64,000 bases of DNA from Hwanghaeella sp964350445. GTDB taxonomy: Bacteria; Pseudomonadota; Alphaproteobacteria; UBA8366; Aestuariispiraceae. Made by a program: the position numbers and the translations under genes. Shown one piece after another: positions 1-8,317 of the stretch (its first letter is position 1; every line of letters starts with the position of its first letter). The stretch is taken from positions 80,654-144,653 of the forward strand of contig CAYGKA010000003.1 of the NCBI GenBank assembly GCA_964350445.1. Direction: 5' to 3'. The notes below the pieces were generated by a model, which saw only the letters and a program-made list of their open reading frames with translations, had not been told where the DNA came from and made no database searches.

Positions 1-108
1 CAAGCCGACAATGGCGAAAGAGGGCAGCCCGCCCGAGAGTTGAACCTGAACGTCGACCGGCCGCGTCTCCACACCCTGGAAGGCGACCGTCGTGACATGC
101 GCAACCAA
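1..108 (-). CDS. comM: ComM/YifB family Mg-chelatase-like AAA ATPase, N-terminal fragment
   Basis: Only the first 36 codons lie in the window; the gene continues past position 1. The minus-strand translation begins with a TTG codon and includes HVTTVAFQGVETRPVDV and QLSGGLPSFAIVGL, which match the very conserved start of the YifB/ComM family. Those proteins carry an N-terminal Lon-protease-like fold and an AAA+ Mg-chelatase domain, and ComM is a helicase promoting branch migration during natural transformation. A GGAG Shine-Dalgarno at 116-119 sits 7 nt before the TTG, which decides the start. The ATPase part is outside the window, so completeness cannot be judged. Confidence 0.8.
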   Translation of the reverse strand, partial: MVAHVTTVAFQGVETRPVDVQVQLSGGLPSFAIVGL

Positions 109-373
109 AACACCGCTCCGTCCTATGGTTGCGAAAACTATAGACGGTTCGCCTTATAAGGCACGCGGGAAATGTCGCCTATCCGGGGCGTCGACCCTTC
201 CGCTGCGTTGTTTCCATGGGGCGGCCATAGGGATAGTCTCCAGGAAAGCGGGCTAATGCCCGGCATCCAAAGGGGGCCACCGTGACCGGATTTCCGCCGA
301 CAGTATCGTATAACGACTTTTTCAGCGCCGTTGCGCCCGGGCTCGGCGCCGTCCTCGATCGTGCGGCGCGGCC

Positions 374-1279
374 ATGACCGGTCCGACGCGCGACTTTCTC
401 GGCTATGCCGATGCGCCGCCCTTTGCGGATTGGCCGGACGGGGCCCGCATCGCGGTCAATTTCTGTATCAATTATGAGGAAGGCGGGGAGCTTTCGATCC
501 TCGAAGGCGACGCGCATTCCGAAACCAGGATTTCCGATGTGGCCGTGCCGCCGATCGAGGGCGGCCGGGACCTCAATATCGAAAGCTCGTACGAATACGG
601 ATCGCGGGTAGGCTATTGGCGACTGCTGCGCGCCTTCAACGACCGGGGTTTGACCGCGACGGTAAACCTTGTCGGCCGCGCGGGGGAGGTGAACCCGCAG
701 GCCCTCGCGGCGATGATCGATGCGGGGTTCGACCTGCATCCGCATGGCTGGCGCTGGATCGACTATGCGACGCTGTCCCGCGCGGAGGAAGCCGCGATGA
801 TCGGGAAATCCATCGCCCAGGTCCGGGACCTGACCGGCGCGGCGCCGCTTGGCTATTATGCCGGGATGCCGTCGATGAACACCCGCGCGCTCGCCCGGGA
901 AGCCGGGTTTCTGTACAGTTCCGACGTCAACAATGACGACCTGCCCTATTGGTCGCCCGACCATCCGGGCCTGCTGCTGGTGCCCTACGCGCTCGACACC
1001 AATGACAGCCGATTCGGCCGCGACGGCGGCGGCTATGTGCTGGGCGAGGAATTCTTCACCTATCTGCGCGACACGTTCGACCAGCTCTATGCCGAAGGCG
1101 GCGACCGTCCGAAGATGATGACGGTGGGCCTGCACGCGCGGCTGTTGGGGCGGCCCGGCCGCATCGGCGCGCTGCACCGCATTCTGGACTACATGATGAA
1201 ACGGGACGATGTCTGGATCGCGCGGCGGGACGACATCGCGCGCCATTGGCAACAGCGTCACCCGGACCCAAGGACGTGA
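374..1279 (+). CDS. PuuE-like polysaccharide deacetylase-fold hydrolase
   Basis: This 301-residue cytoplasmic protein has no signal peptide. It resembles the PuuE branch of the NodB/polysaccharide deacetylase fold, whose characterised member is a cofactor-independent allantoinase of purine breakdown. Visible signatures are NYEEGGE (33-39), HPHGWRW (122-128), GYYAGMPSMNT (160-170) and LHARLLGRPGR (253-263); the length is usual for the family. No other purine catabolic gene is nearby. The next gene, 103 nt downstream on the same strand, encodes an adenylate-forming enzyme, so the true substrate may be another amide or ester. No strong Shine-Dalgarno precedes the ATG. Family assignment is good; the substrate is not known. 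Confidence 0.75.
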   Translation: MTGPTRDFLGYADAPPFADWPDGARIAVNFCINYEEGGELSILEGDAHSETRISDVAVPPIEGGRDLNIESSYEYGSRVGYWRLLRAFNDRGLTATVNLVGRAGEVNPQALAAMIDAGFDLHPHGWRWIDYATLSRAEEAAMIGKSIAQVRDLTGAAPLGYYAGMPSMNTRALAREAGFLYSSDVNNDDLPYWSPDHPGLLLVPYALDTNDSRFGRDGGGYVLGEEFFTYLRDTFDQLYAEGGDRPKMMTVGLHARLLGRPGRIGALHRILDYMMKRDDVWIARRDDIARHWQQRHPDPRT

Positions 1280-1382
1280 CGACGGATGCGTTGTTGACCG
1301 CCCGGGTTCGGGGCTAAGTTGATTTCGTCCATATGGGCACCGAAAACAGGCGCTGTCGTCAGGCGGCGTTAAGGGGAACAAC

Positions 1383-2861
1383 GTGACCGATTTTCTGTCG
1401 ACCGTTTCCTATATCGGCTATCACGCGGCCGTCGCACCGACCCAGGTCGCCGTCGTCGAGGGCGGGCGCGGCGTATCCTATCGCGAGTTCCATCGGGACA
1501 TCGGCAAGATGACCGGCGCCCTGCGGGAAATGGGGGTCGAGGCCGGCGAGGCCGTCGCCGTCGAGGTAACGGGTTTCTACCGCCACTGGATCATGCTGCT
1601 GGCCTGCGAGGCGCTTGGCGCGGCGACGCTGTCCTACAACGCATCGGAAGCCGGCCCGATCGGCGGGCGTTTCGCCGCCATGGACAGGGCGATCTGTTCG
1701 TCCGAAGCAGCCCTGGCGGATATCGGGTCGATAGCGGCCGAGAAAATCCATATCGCCGATCAGGACTGGCTCGCCGGCGTCGCCCGGCGGGAACCCGAAA
1801 CCCTTCCGCCGTCCATCAAGGTCGATGCGGATGCGCCGCTGCGCATCGTGAAAAGCTACGGGACGACGGGCGTTCTGGAACTGATGACCCAGACCGGGCA
1901 GATTCACGATTTCTGGCTGCGTCAGTTCCGGTTCCGGGCCACGCTGGACCGGAAGTCGCGCTATCTTTTGACCGCGGGGTTCGGCGTTCAGGCCTTTCAC
2001 GTTCACGCCACCAGCTGCATTCGCATGGGCGGAACCTGCGTCTGCGGCAATCCGAACGAAATCGCCGCGGATATCGGGCGGTATGGGATCACCCATGCGA
2101 CGTTCATTCCCGCTCAGTTGGAAAAACTTCTGGCGGGCCAGGGCGCGGCGCCGTTGGAACCCCGGATGAAACAGGTCTTCACGATCGGCGGGACGGCGGC
2201 CAAGCCCGTCCGGGACCGGGCCAGGCAAATCCTGGTTGACGAGATTTCCGAAAGCTACGGCACGAACGAGGCCGGCGGCATCTGTAGCATGGACGATGAC
2301 GGTATCGGGACCGTCTTTCCGGGGGTCGAGGTGCAGGTCCTGGACGATACCGGCAATCCGGTCTTCGGCTCACCGGGCCAGATCCGCCTGCGCAGCGAGG
2401 GGGTCGTGACCGGCTATCTGGGCGATCCGGAAACCTCGGCGCGGATGTTCCGGGACGGCTGGTTCCATCCCGGCGACATCGCCGTCCTCTACGATCAGCA
2501 CCGCCTGACGCTGGCCGGGCGGATCGAGGACTATCTCGACATATCCGGCGTCAAACATTCGCTCGATGCCTTGGAAAAGGTCCTTCTGGAAGGTTTGCCG
2601 GCGAAAGACCTCTGCCTGTTGTCGGCGTCACCGGCGACGAATGGCGGCACCGAAGTCACGCTGATGATGCTGATCCTGGCGGAGGGGCGGCAGGATGCCG
2701 ACGCGATCCGCCGGAAGGCGATCTCCCTGCTGCCTGACGGCATCGACCGTTTCACCGTGGTCGAGGCGCGGAACATCCCCCGCGGCACGGACGGGCGCGT
2801 GCAGCGCGCCAAGCTGGGTTGGCAGCTCAAGCAAGCGCTGACCGGACAGCAGCAGGACTAG
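1383..2861 (+). CDS. AMP-binding (ANL superfamily) adenylate-forming enzyme with atypical core motifs
   Basis: This 492-residue protein belongs to the acyl-CoA synthetase/NRPS adenylation/luciferase superfamily. The core motifs are placed in order: the P-loop remnant YGTTG (159-163), SYGTNEAG (290-297), GWFHPGD with Asp365, the hinge GRIEDY with Arg380, and the C-terminal IPRGTDGRVQRAKL. Two usual lysines are absent. The P-loop has no Lys after GTTG, and the A10 catalytic Lys is replaced by Arg472. The A10 lysine normally positions the acyl and ATP phosphates for adenylation, so activity may be altered. The gene follows the PuuE-like gene and is probably cotranscribed with it. Superfamily is certain; substrate and catalytic competence are not. 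Confidence 0.8.
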   Translation: MTDFLSTVSYIGYHAAVAPTQVAVVEGGRGVSYREFHRDIGKMTGALREMGVEAGEAVAVEVTGFYRHWIMLLACEALGAATLSYNASEAGPIGGRFAAMDRAICSSEAALADIGSIAAEKIHIADQDWLAGVARREPETLPPSIKVDADAPLRIVKSYGTTGVLELMTQTGQIHDFWLRQFRFRATLDRKSRYLLTAGFGVQAFHVHATSCIRMGGTCVCGNPNEIAADIGRYGITHATFIPAQLEKLLAGQGAAPLEPRMKQVFTIGGTAAKPVRDRARQILVDEISESYGTNEAGGICSMDDDGIGTVFPGVEVQVLDDTGNPVFGSPGQIRLRSEGVVTGYLGDPETSARMFRDGWFHPGDIAVLYDQHRLTLAGRIEDYLDISGVKHSLDALEKVLLEGLPAKDLCLLSASPATNGGTEVTLMMLILAEGRQDADAIRRKAISLLPDGIDRFTVVEARNIPRGTDGRVQRAKLGWQLKQALTGQQQD

Positions 2862-2999
2862 GGAAAAGAAAAGTTTCCTTTGCCGCCCGGGTTCCGTACC
2901 CGGGGCAAAAATCGGGGGTCCGGAGCAACTTGCAAAGCAAGGGCGCCGCACCCACTTCCTAGGGCCGCCATTCCGCTCTTCCACCCGAAATCGGTCGCC

Positions 3000-3848
3000 A
3001 TGTTCACTGCACGAGAAAAACTTGGAAAATTCGTCGAGGGCCGCTGGTTTCAAGCCTTCGTGACGGCTTTGATCATCGCAAACGCGATCACGCTGGGACT
3101 GGAAACCGTGCCGAGCGTCATGGCGGAATTCGGCCCTTTGCTGCGTCTGTTCGACAAGATCGTCTTGACCGTCTTTGTTTTCGAGATTTTGGGAAAACTG
3201 ATTTACCGGCATTGGCGGTTCTTCCTGGACGGGTGGAACCTTTTCGACTTCGTCATTGTCGGCATCGCCCTGATCCCCGCCTCCGGCCCGCTCGCGGTTC
3301 TCCGGTCGCTCCGCGTGCTGCGGGCGCTGCGGCTGTTGTCCGTCGTGCCGTCGATGCGCCGGGTCGTCCAGGCATTGCTATCGGCCATTCCGGGGATCGG
3401 GTCCGTCGGCTTGCTGATCCTGTTGATCTTCTATGTCGGCGCGGTGATTTCCACCAAAGTGTTCGGACCGTCATTCCCCGATTGGTTCGGCACGATCGGG
3501 GAATCCATGTACACGCTGTTCCAGGTCATGACCCTGGAAAGCTGGTCGATGGGCATCGTGCGCCCGGTCCTCGAGGAATTCCCGCTGGCCTGGACCTTCT
3601 TCATTCCGTTCATCCTGGTCACCAGCTTCACGGTCCTGAATCTGTTCATCGGCATCATCGTCGATGCGATGCAATCCCAGCACATGGCCGAGCATATGGC
3701 GGAACAGCGCGAGTTGGATGCTCATCTGGATGCGCAGACCGATGTGATGCACGCGGATGCGGTATCGCTGGAAAAGAAACTGGATGCGCTCTCGGAAGAG
3801 ATCGCGGACATCAAACGCCTGTTGGCGGATCAGACCCGGCGGCCCTGA
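3000..3848 (+). CDS. Bacterial voltage-gated sodium channel (NaChBac/BacNaV type)
   Basis: This is a 282-residue single-domain 6-TM channel that would assemble as a homotetramer in the inner membrane. S1 is about 16-36, S2 45-70, S3 78-93, and S4 97-116 with gating arginines 102, 105, 108 and 111 at three-residue spacing. S5 is about 134-155 and S6 198-224. The selectivity filter TLESWS (178-183) matches the sodium filter of NaChBac and NavAb. A C-terminal helix (about 255-277) has the heptad look of the BacNaV tetramerisation coiled coil. I chose the ATG at 3000 because the open frame extending upstream is polar, Pro/Arg-rich and unlike the family. BacNaV channels are common in marine and alkaliphilic bacteria. 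Confidence 0.92.
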   Translation: MFTAREKLGKFVEGRWFQAFVTALIIANAITLGLETVPSVMAEFGPLLRLFDKIVLTVFVFEILGKLIYRHWRFFLDGWNLFDFVIVGIALIPASGPLAVLRSLRVLRALRLLSVVPSMRRVVQALLSAIPGIGSVGLLILLIFYVGAVISTKVFGPSFPDWFGTIGESMYTLFQVMTLESWSMGIVRPVLEEFPLAWTFFIPFILVTSFTVLNLFIGIIVDAMQSQHMAEHMAEQRELDAHLDAQTDVMHADAVSLEKKLDALSEEIADIKRLLADQTRRP

Positions 3849-3851
3849 CCC
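3797..3851. repeat. Left copy of an exact 55-bp duplication flanking the assembly gap
   Basis: These 55 bases, the 3' end of the sodium-channel gene plus CCC after its stop, are repeated exactly at 3952-4006 on the other side of the 100-N gap. They read as the overlapping end of one contig. Confidence 0.95.
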
Positions 3852-3951
3852 NNNNNNNNNNNNNNNNNNNNNNNNNNNNNNNNNNNNNNNNNNNNNNNNN
3901 NNNNNNNNNNNNNNNNNNNNNNNNNNNNNNNNNNNNNNNNNNNNNNNNNNN
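3852..3951. other. Assembly gap of exactly 100 N
   Basis: A run of exactly 100 undetermined bases joins two contigs whose ends carry the same 55 bp. Round-number gaps are scaffolder placeholders. The real sequence probably has no gap here and only one copy of the 55-mer. Confidence 0.97.
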
Positions 3952-4006
3952 AGAGATCGCGGACATCAAACGCCTGTTGGCGGATCAGACCCGGCGGCCC
4001 TGACCC
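3952..4006. repeat. Right copy of the 55-bp duplication
   Basis: Exact copy of 3797-3851. It is followed by CGGCCCTGAC/CGGCCC direct repeats (about 4008-4026) that could have stopped contig extension. Confidence 0.95.
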
Positions 4007-4060
4007 AGCGGCCCTGACTGGGCGGCCCCAAAACCGGAAAACAGCGGCCGGCCCCGGCCC

Positions 4061-4477
4061 TCAGTTCCGTTTGTCCGGCGGGCCGACCCAGAAGAACGGG
4101 TTGTAGGCGATTTCCCACAGGTGGCCGTCGCGGTCGGCGAAATAGCCGTGATACCCGCCCCAGGATGCGGGTTGCGGTTTCTTCACCTCCTTCGCGCCGG
4201 CATTGACCGCTTCCTCCATCACGCGGCGCACGTCCCGTTCGGAAACAACGTTGTGGCACAGATTGATCGCGGCATAACCGTGTCCCTCGGCATTGACCCC
4301 GGCATCCTTCGCCAGTTCCTCCCGCTCGCACAGGCCCAGCCACGCGCCGTCCAGCTTGAAGAAGGCGACCTGCGGCGGGGACTCGATCTGCGGCAGGCCG
4401 AGGCCTTCGCGATAAAACGCGGCGGAGGCGGCGACATCCTTCACGCCGAGGGAAACCATGCTGATCCGGGCTTTCAT
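4061..4477 (-). CDS. VOC family (glyoxalase/bleomycin-resistance fold) protein
   Basis: This 138-residue protein has the paired beta-alpha-beta-beta-beta layout of vicinal-oxygen-chelate proteins. The N-terminal half opens with the GVKDVAASAAFYREGLGL element (11-28), and the C-terminal half ends with YFADRDGHLWEIAYNPF (112-128), where the Glu is the usual metal ligand position. The substrate cannot be told; relatives include lactoylglutathione lyase-like and antibiotic-binding proteins. Two ATGs (4480 and 4477) follow an AGGAG Shine-Dalgarno. I prefer 4477 with its 8-nt spacing; an open frame extends further upstream without support. It diverges from the dehydrogenase gene to its right. Confidence 0.8.
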   Translation of the reverse strand: MKARISMVSLGVKDVAASAAFYREGLGLPQIESPPQVAFFKLDGAWLGLCEREELAKDAGVNAEGHGYAAINLCHNVVSERDVRRVMEEAVNAGAKEVKKPQPASWGGYHGYFADRDGHLWEIAYNPFFWVGPPDKRN

Positions 4478-4711
4478 CATCACATCTCCTGTCCATTTGT
4501 TCGTGTTATGTTCCATTTAAGAAGGCCGGGCGCAAGGGGAAATTTCCGCGTCCCGGCAATCTGTGAAGGCGAGGCAAAAGACCCCGGACCGAGAGCGCCC
4601 GCATTTCCATCCGTTCACGCTGGCATGCGCGGGCATGTGCGGGCTACTCTCCCGCCACTGCAATCGGCCGGCATTGACCAGGGTCGGCGAAACCGAAGGG
4701 AGTGAAAGAAC

Positions 4712-5611
4712 ATGACGGATCGGATCGGATTTGTGGGCTTGGGCCGGATGGGCCAGCCGATGGCGCTGAACATGGCGCGCAAGGGGTTCGCGCTGAACGT
4801 GTTCGACACGCGGCCGGAGCAGCAGCAGCCCTTCACCGAATTCAACACCTGCGAACAGGTCGGCTCCGCGCCTGACGCGGCCAAGGGCGCTTCCTGCTGC
4901 ATCACCGTGCTGCCGGGCCCGGCCGAAGTCGACGCGGTCGTCCTCGGCGCCGGCGGCATTCTCGACAATCTGGAGCCGGGGTCGATCATGATGGACCTCT
5001 CCACCATCCTGCCGGAAGTGACCGACAAGGTGGCGGCGGCCTGCAAGGCCAAGGGCGTGCATTTCGTCGATGCGCCGATCGGCCGCCTGGCCAGCCACGC
5101 GGACAAGGGCGAAAGTCTGTTCATGGTCGGCGCGGAAAAGGAAATCTTCGACCGCGTGAAGCCGATGCTGGAAGCCATGGGTACGACCATCCTGCATTGC
5201 GGCGGGCCGGGCAGCGGCACCCGGGCGAAATTGATCAACAACTTCCTGGCCATCACATCGTGCTGGATGAACGCCGAAGCGATGGCGCTGACGAAGGCCT
5301 TCGGCCTCGACCTCGCGACCACGTTGGACGTCATCCACGGCACCAGCGCGACCAACGGCCAGCTGAAAATGAACTATGCGACCAAGGTCTTCACCGGGGA
5401 TATCGAACCCGGCTTCCAGATCGACCTGGCGCATAAGGACCTGACGCTGATCGTGGAATCCGCCAACAAGGCCAAGGTGCCAATGCCGGTGGCGGCCGCG
5501 GCCCGCGAAGCGCTGTCCAGCGCCCGCGCGGCGGGCTGGGGCGGCAAGGACTTTTCGGGCCTTGCCGACTATTGCTGCGAATTGGCCGGCGTGGAGAAGG
5601 CGCGCCTCTAG
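4712..5611 (+). CDS. NAD(P)-dependent beta-hydroxyacid dehydrogenase, YihU (sulfolactaldehyde reductase)-like
   Basis: This 299-residue protein of the 3-hydroxyisobutyrate dehydrogenase family has a Rossmann motif GLGRMG (9-14), substrate-site DAPIGR (120-125), catalytic Lys173 in AKLINN, and the HKDL element (241-244). The GR after the substrate loop, GTSATNGQ (210-217) and IDLAHKDL resemble E. coli YihU more than HibB or GarR. YihU reduces sulfolactaldehyde to dihydroxypropanesulfonate in sulfoquinovose breakdown. No other sulfoglycolysis gene is nearby, so the substrate remains inferred. An AAGGGAG Shine-Dalgarno precedes the ATG, and a strong terminator follows the stop. Confidence 0.82.
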   Translation: MTDRIGFVGLGRMGQPMALNMARKGFALNVFDTRPEQQQPFTEFNTCEQVGSAPDAAKGASCCITVLPGPAEVDAVVLGAGGILDNLEPGSIMMDLSTILPEVTDKVAAACKAKGVHFVDAPIGRLASHADKGESLFMVGAEKEIFDRVKPMLEAMGTTILHCGGPGSGTRAKLINNFLAITSCWMNAEAMALTKAFGLDLATTLDVIHGTSATNGQLKMNYATKVFTGDIEPGFQIDLAHKDLTLIVESANKAKVPMPVAAAAREALSSARAAGWGGKDFSGLADYCCELAGVEKARL

Positions 5612-5638
5612 GCGAGTTTCTCCCCAAGGAAACGAAAG

Positions 5639-5670
5639 CGGCCGGGCATTTGCCCGGCCGTTCCTTTTTC
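5639..5670. terminator. Intrinsic terminator between the convergent dehydrogenase and gshB genes
   Basis: A perfect 10-bp stem CGGCCGGGCA / TGCCCGGCCG with a TT loop is followed on the plus strand by TTCCTTTTTC. It closes the dehydrogenase transcript and may also act weakly for gshB, which converges on it. Confidence 0.85.
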
Positions 5671-5687
5671 AGTGCCGAAGGCGGGAC

Positions 5688-6626
5688 CTATAACCGTCCT
5701 TCGATCGCGTCCCAAATCTGCGCCGACAGGTCGGTGCCGTCGAAGCGGCCGATTTCCTGCAGGCCGGTCGGGCTGGTGACGTTGATTTCGGTCAGGTAGT
5801 CGCCGATCACGTCGATGCCGACGAAGATCAGCCCCTGTTCCTTCAAGGTAGGGCCGATGGCCTTGCAGATGTCCATCTCCCGCTTGGTCATGCCGATCTT
5901 CTCGGGCCGGCCGCCGACATGCATGTTGGAGCGCGACTCGCCCTCCGCCGGGACGCGGTTGACCGCGCCCGCCGGTTCACCGTCGACCAGGATGATGCGT
6001 TTGTCGCCCTTGCGGACTTCCGGCATGTAGCGCTGGGCGATGATCGGCTCGCGGAACATCTGGGTGAACATTTCCAGCAGGCTGTTCAGATTCTCGTCCC
6101 CCGGCTTCAGGTGGAAGACGCCGGCGCCGCCGTTGCCGTAAAGCGGTTTGAGGATGATGTCCTTGTGCTCGGCCCGGAATTCCAGGATGTCGTCCTTGTT
6201 GCTGGTGATCAGCGTCGGCGGCATCAGGTCCGGAAAATGGGTGACCAGCAGCTTCTCGGGCGCGTTGCGCACGAAGAACGGGTCGTTCACCACCAGCGTC
6301 TTGGGGTGGATGTGTTCCAGGATATGCGTCGCGGTGATGTAGGACATGTCGAAGGGCGGATCCTGGCGCATCAGGACGACATCCGCATCGGCCAGATTCA
6401 TCGCCGACTGCTCGCCCAGGGTGAAATGGTCGCCCTTCGTGCGGCGCACTTCCAGGGGCCTGACATGGGCGACGACCTGGTTTTGCTTCAAGCTCAAATC
6501 GCGGGGCAGGTAGTGGTAAAGCGTGTGGCCGCGCTTGGTGGCTTCCAATGCCAGTGCGAAGGTGCTGTCGCCATCGATGTCGATGGCGTGGATCGGATCC
6601 ATTTGGATGGCGACGGAAAGGGACAT
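5688..6626 (-). CDS. gshB: Glutathione synthetase
   Basis: This 312-residue ATP-grasp ligase joins gamma-glutamylcysteine and glycine, the second step of glutathione synthesis in the cytoplasm. Seen in order are the N-terminal MSLSVAIQMDPI typical of GshB, MRQDPPFDM (86-94), the ATP-grasp glycine loop KPLYGNGGAGVF (160-171), and the metal/substrate region GIDVIGDYLTEINVTSPTG near 273-291. Length equals the proteobacterial family (about 315). A GGGAG lies about 8 nt before the ATG. It is downstream of the SirB1-like gene on the same strand, with a 157-nt spacer. Confidence 0.96.
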   Translation of the reverse strand: MSLSVAIQMDPIHAIDIDGDSTFALALEATKRGHTLYHYLPRDLSLKQNQVVAHVRPLEVRRTKGDHFTLGEQSAMNLADADVVLMRQDPPFDMSYITATHILEHIHPKTLVVNDPFFVRNAPEKLLVTHFPDLMPPTLITSNKDDILEFRAEHKDIILKPLYGNGGAGVFHLKPGDENLNSLLEMFTQMFREPIIAQRYMPEVRKGDKRIILVDGEPAGAVNRVPAEGESRSNMHVGGRPEKIGMTKREMDICKAIGPTLKEQGLIFVGIDVIGDYLTEINVTSPTGLQEIGRFDGTDLSAQIWDAIEGRL

Positions 6627-6743
6627 AAAGGGGTGCTCCCACCTGAAAACGTCGTTTGGTTACCGGGTGATGTAGCGCCCCGCGTCACGCGGGTCCAGTG
6701 GGGAGGGGGCAAAAGACCTGTACCAATTAGGCCTAGGACCGGC

Positions 6744-7586
6744 CTAGTTCAGCTTCAAACGCAATTCCCGCATCAAGGCGACGATCTGGCGGCGTTCGGC
6801 GCTTTCCGGGACGATGTCCACGAAGTTGGAGAGCGCGGCGAGCGCGGCGCGCATGTTGCTGGCATCGGCATGCAGCAACCCGGCCTCGCGCCACAAGCCG
6901 GCGTTCTGCGGGTTGTACATCAACATGGTTTCGCAAACCATGGCGGCTTCCTGCTTCTTGTCCGCCTGCATCAGCCGCAGTTTGATGTTGTTCTGCATTC
7001 TGTTCAGCACGTCCCGGTCGGGCACCGGTTCGTAATAGGCCGGGTCCAGCTCCGCGTCGTGCCCCTGCACGGTCTTCAGCAGATCGCGCAGCGAGGGCGC
7101 GTCCCGCTGCACGCCCCCGAAGAACGGGTCCAGGATGGCGCGGCCGCCGGGCGCTTCCAGGCGAACCAGGAAATGCCCCGGAAAGGCCAGGCCGTCGACC
7201 TTGTAGCCCAACGCCCGCCCGACATGGATGTAGAGGATGCCCAAGGTTACCGGCAGGCCGCAGCGCCGCTCGATGACCCGGAACAGATTGGCGTTCTGGA
7301 TGTCGTCATAGGTTTCGGAATCGCCCGCGTAGCCGGACCGGTCGAGGATGGCGTGGTTGAGGGCCGCGGCGACGGTTTCCACATCGTCCTCGCCGTCCTC
7401 CAGCATCGCCGCCGCATCGGCGACGACAGCGTCCAGATGGCTCATCGCTTCGTCAAGGTGATCGGCGGCCTTGACGTTGACCGGGTCGAGCAGGGCGACG
7501 GCAAGCGCCGCCCGCGCGATCGGCAGGCGGCCGTCAGCATCGGGCTGCAGGTGACGAAGCACGGATTTCGGGTCCGTCGGTCTCAT
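6744..7586 (-). CDS. SirB1 family protein (transglutaminase-like core with TPR-like tail)
   Basis: This 280-residue protein carries the SirB1/transglutaminase-like region: LNHAIL, then DDIQNANLFRVIERRCGLPVTLG and the GLAFPGHFLVRL segment, which form a degenerate papain-like core. A helical C-terminal part looks TPR-like (VCETMLMYNPQNAGLWREAGLL). Members occur widely next to housekeeping genes; molecular function is not established. The ATG at 7586 is chosen, but a GTG at 7610 in the same frame is possible. Either start overlaps the 3' end of the BON gene or abuts it, indicating translational coupling. Confidence 0.8.
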   Translation of the reverse strand: MRPTDPKSVLRHLQPDADGRLPIARAALAVALLDPVNVKAADHLDEAMSHLDAVVADAAAMLEDGEDDVETVAAALNHAILDRSGYAGDSETYDDIQNANLFRVIERRCGLPVTLGILYIHVGRALGYKVDGLAFPGHFLVRLEAPGGRAILDPFFGGVQRDAPSLRDLLKTVQGHDAELDPAYYEPVPDRDVLNRMQNNIKLRLMQADKKQEAAMVCETMLMYNPQNAGLWREAGLLHADASNMRAALAALSNFVDIVPESAERRQIVALMRELRLKLN

Positions 7587-7599
7587 GGTCTTCGGTGCG

Positions 7600-8214
7600 T
7601 CACCCGGCACGGGCGGGATCGTCCTTCATCCGGACATAGTCGGGGATGATCCGACGCACATTCTCGATCGTGCGGGCATGGGCGACGACGCGCTTCAACT
7701 CGCTGTCGTTCTGCGCGATACCGAAAAGATAGACCGTGCCGTCGACGACCTCGGCCGAATAATTCACCGCCTTGACCTGTGAATCGAGCGTCATCTTGGT
7801 GCGCAGCTGGGTGGCGATCCAGGCATCCTTGCCCTTGTCGGCCAGCCCGTCATCCGACGTTCCGATGCGGATCTCGTTGATGACCTCGACGACGTCTTCT
7901 TCCTGCCAGGCGAGGCGGACGGCTTCGACCCGGAACTCCGGATTCTCGACCCGGCCGGTTAACAGCACGCGCCCTTCCACCACTTCCACATTGACCGCGC
8001 TGAAAGCGTCCAGGTTGTAGTCGAACAGGCTTTTGGAGATCGCGGTTTCCGTCACGCGGTCTTTGACGCCCTGTTTGAAACCGCGTTCCTCAAGGGCGAC
8101 GGAACCCACCGTGGCCCCGGCGCCGACGGCGACGCCGACCGGCGTGCAGGCGGAAACAGAGAGCGCAGCGCCGGAAGCGGCGGAAATCAGCAGAAGCTTA
8201 AGTTTTTGGCGCAT
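7600..8214 (-). CDS. BON-domain lipoprotein (DolP/OsmY-like)
   Basis: This 204-residue secreted lipoprotein has a positively charged start, a hydrophobic stretch and lipobox LSVSAC with Cys23 as the lipidation site. Two BON domains follow: one near 55-120 (AISKSLFDYNLDAFSAVNVEV to VINEIRIG) and one near 130-195 (DAWIATQLRTKM to RRIIPDYVRMK). BON domains bind phospholipid; E. coli DolP, with the same layout, supports outer-membrane integrity. The open frame runs further upstream, but the internal ATG at 8214 starts a proper signal peptide. It is followed by the overlapping SirB1-like gene. Confidence 0.87.
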   Translation of the reverse strand: MRQKLKLLLISAASGAALSVSACTPVGVAVGAGATVGSVALEERGFKQGVKDRVTETAISKSLFDYNLDAFSAVNVEVVEGRVLLTGRVENPEFRVEAVRLAWQEEDVVEVINEIRIGTSDDGLADKGKDAWIATQLRTKMTLDSQVKAVNYSAEVVDGTVYLFGIAQNDSELKRVVAHARTIENVRRIIPDYVRMKDDPARAG

Positions 8215-8317
8215 CGGTCCGGTCCGGAAAATTGATGTCGAACAATGCCTCATTAGGAGCCTGAGTCCCCATAGGATTCAAGGCCGGTCCGAAAATCGCA
8301 ATTCCCCAATGAATGCA

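Noticed and set aside
1280..1382. Possible separate promoter between the PuuE-like and adenylate-forming genes
   Set aside because: No convincing -35/-10 pair; cotranscription is the simpler reading.
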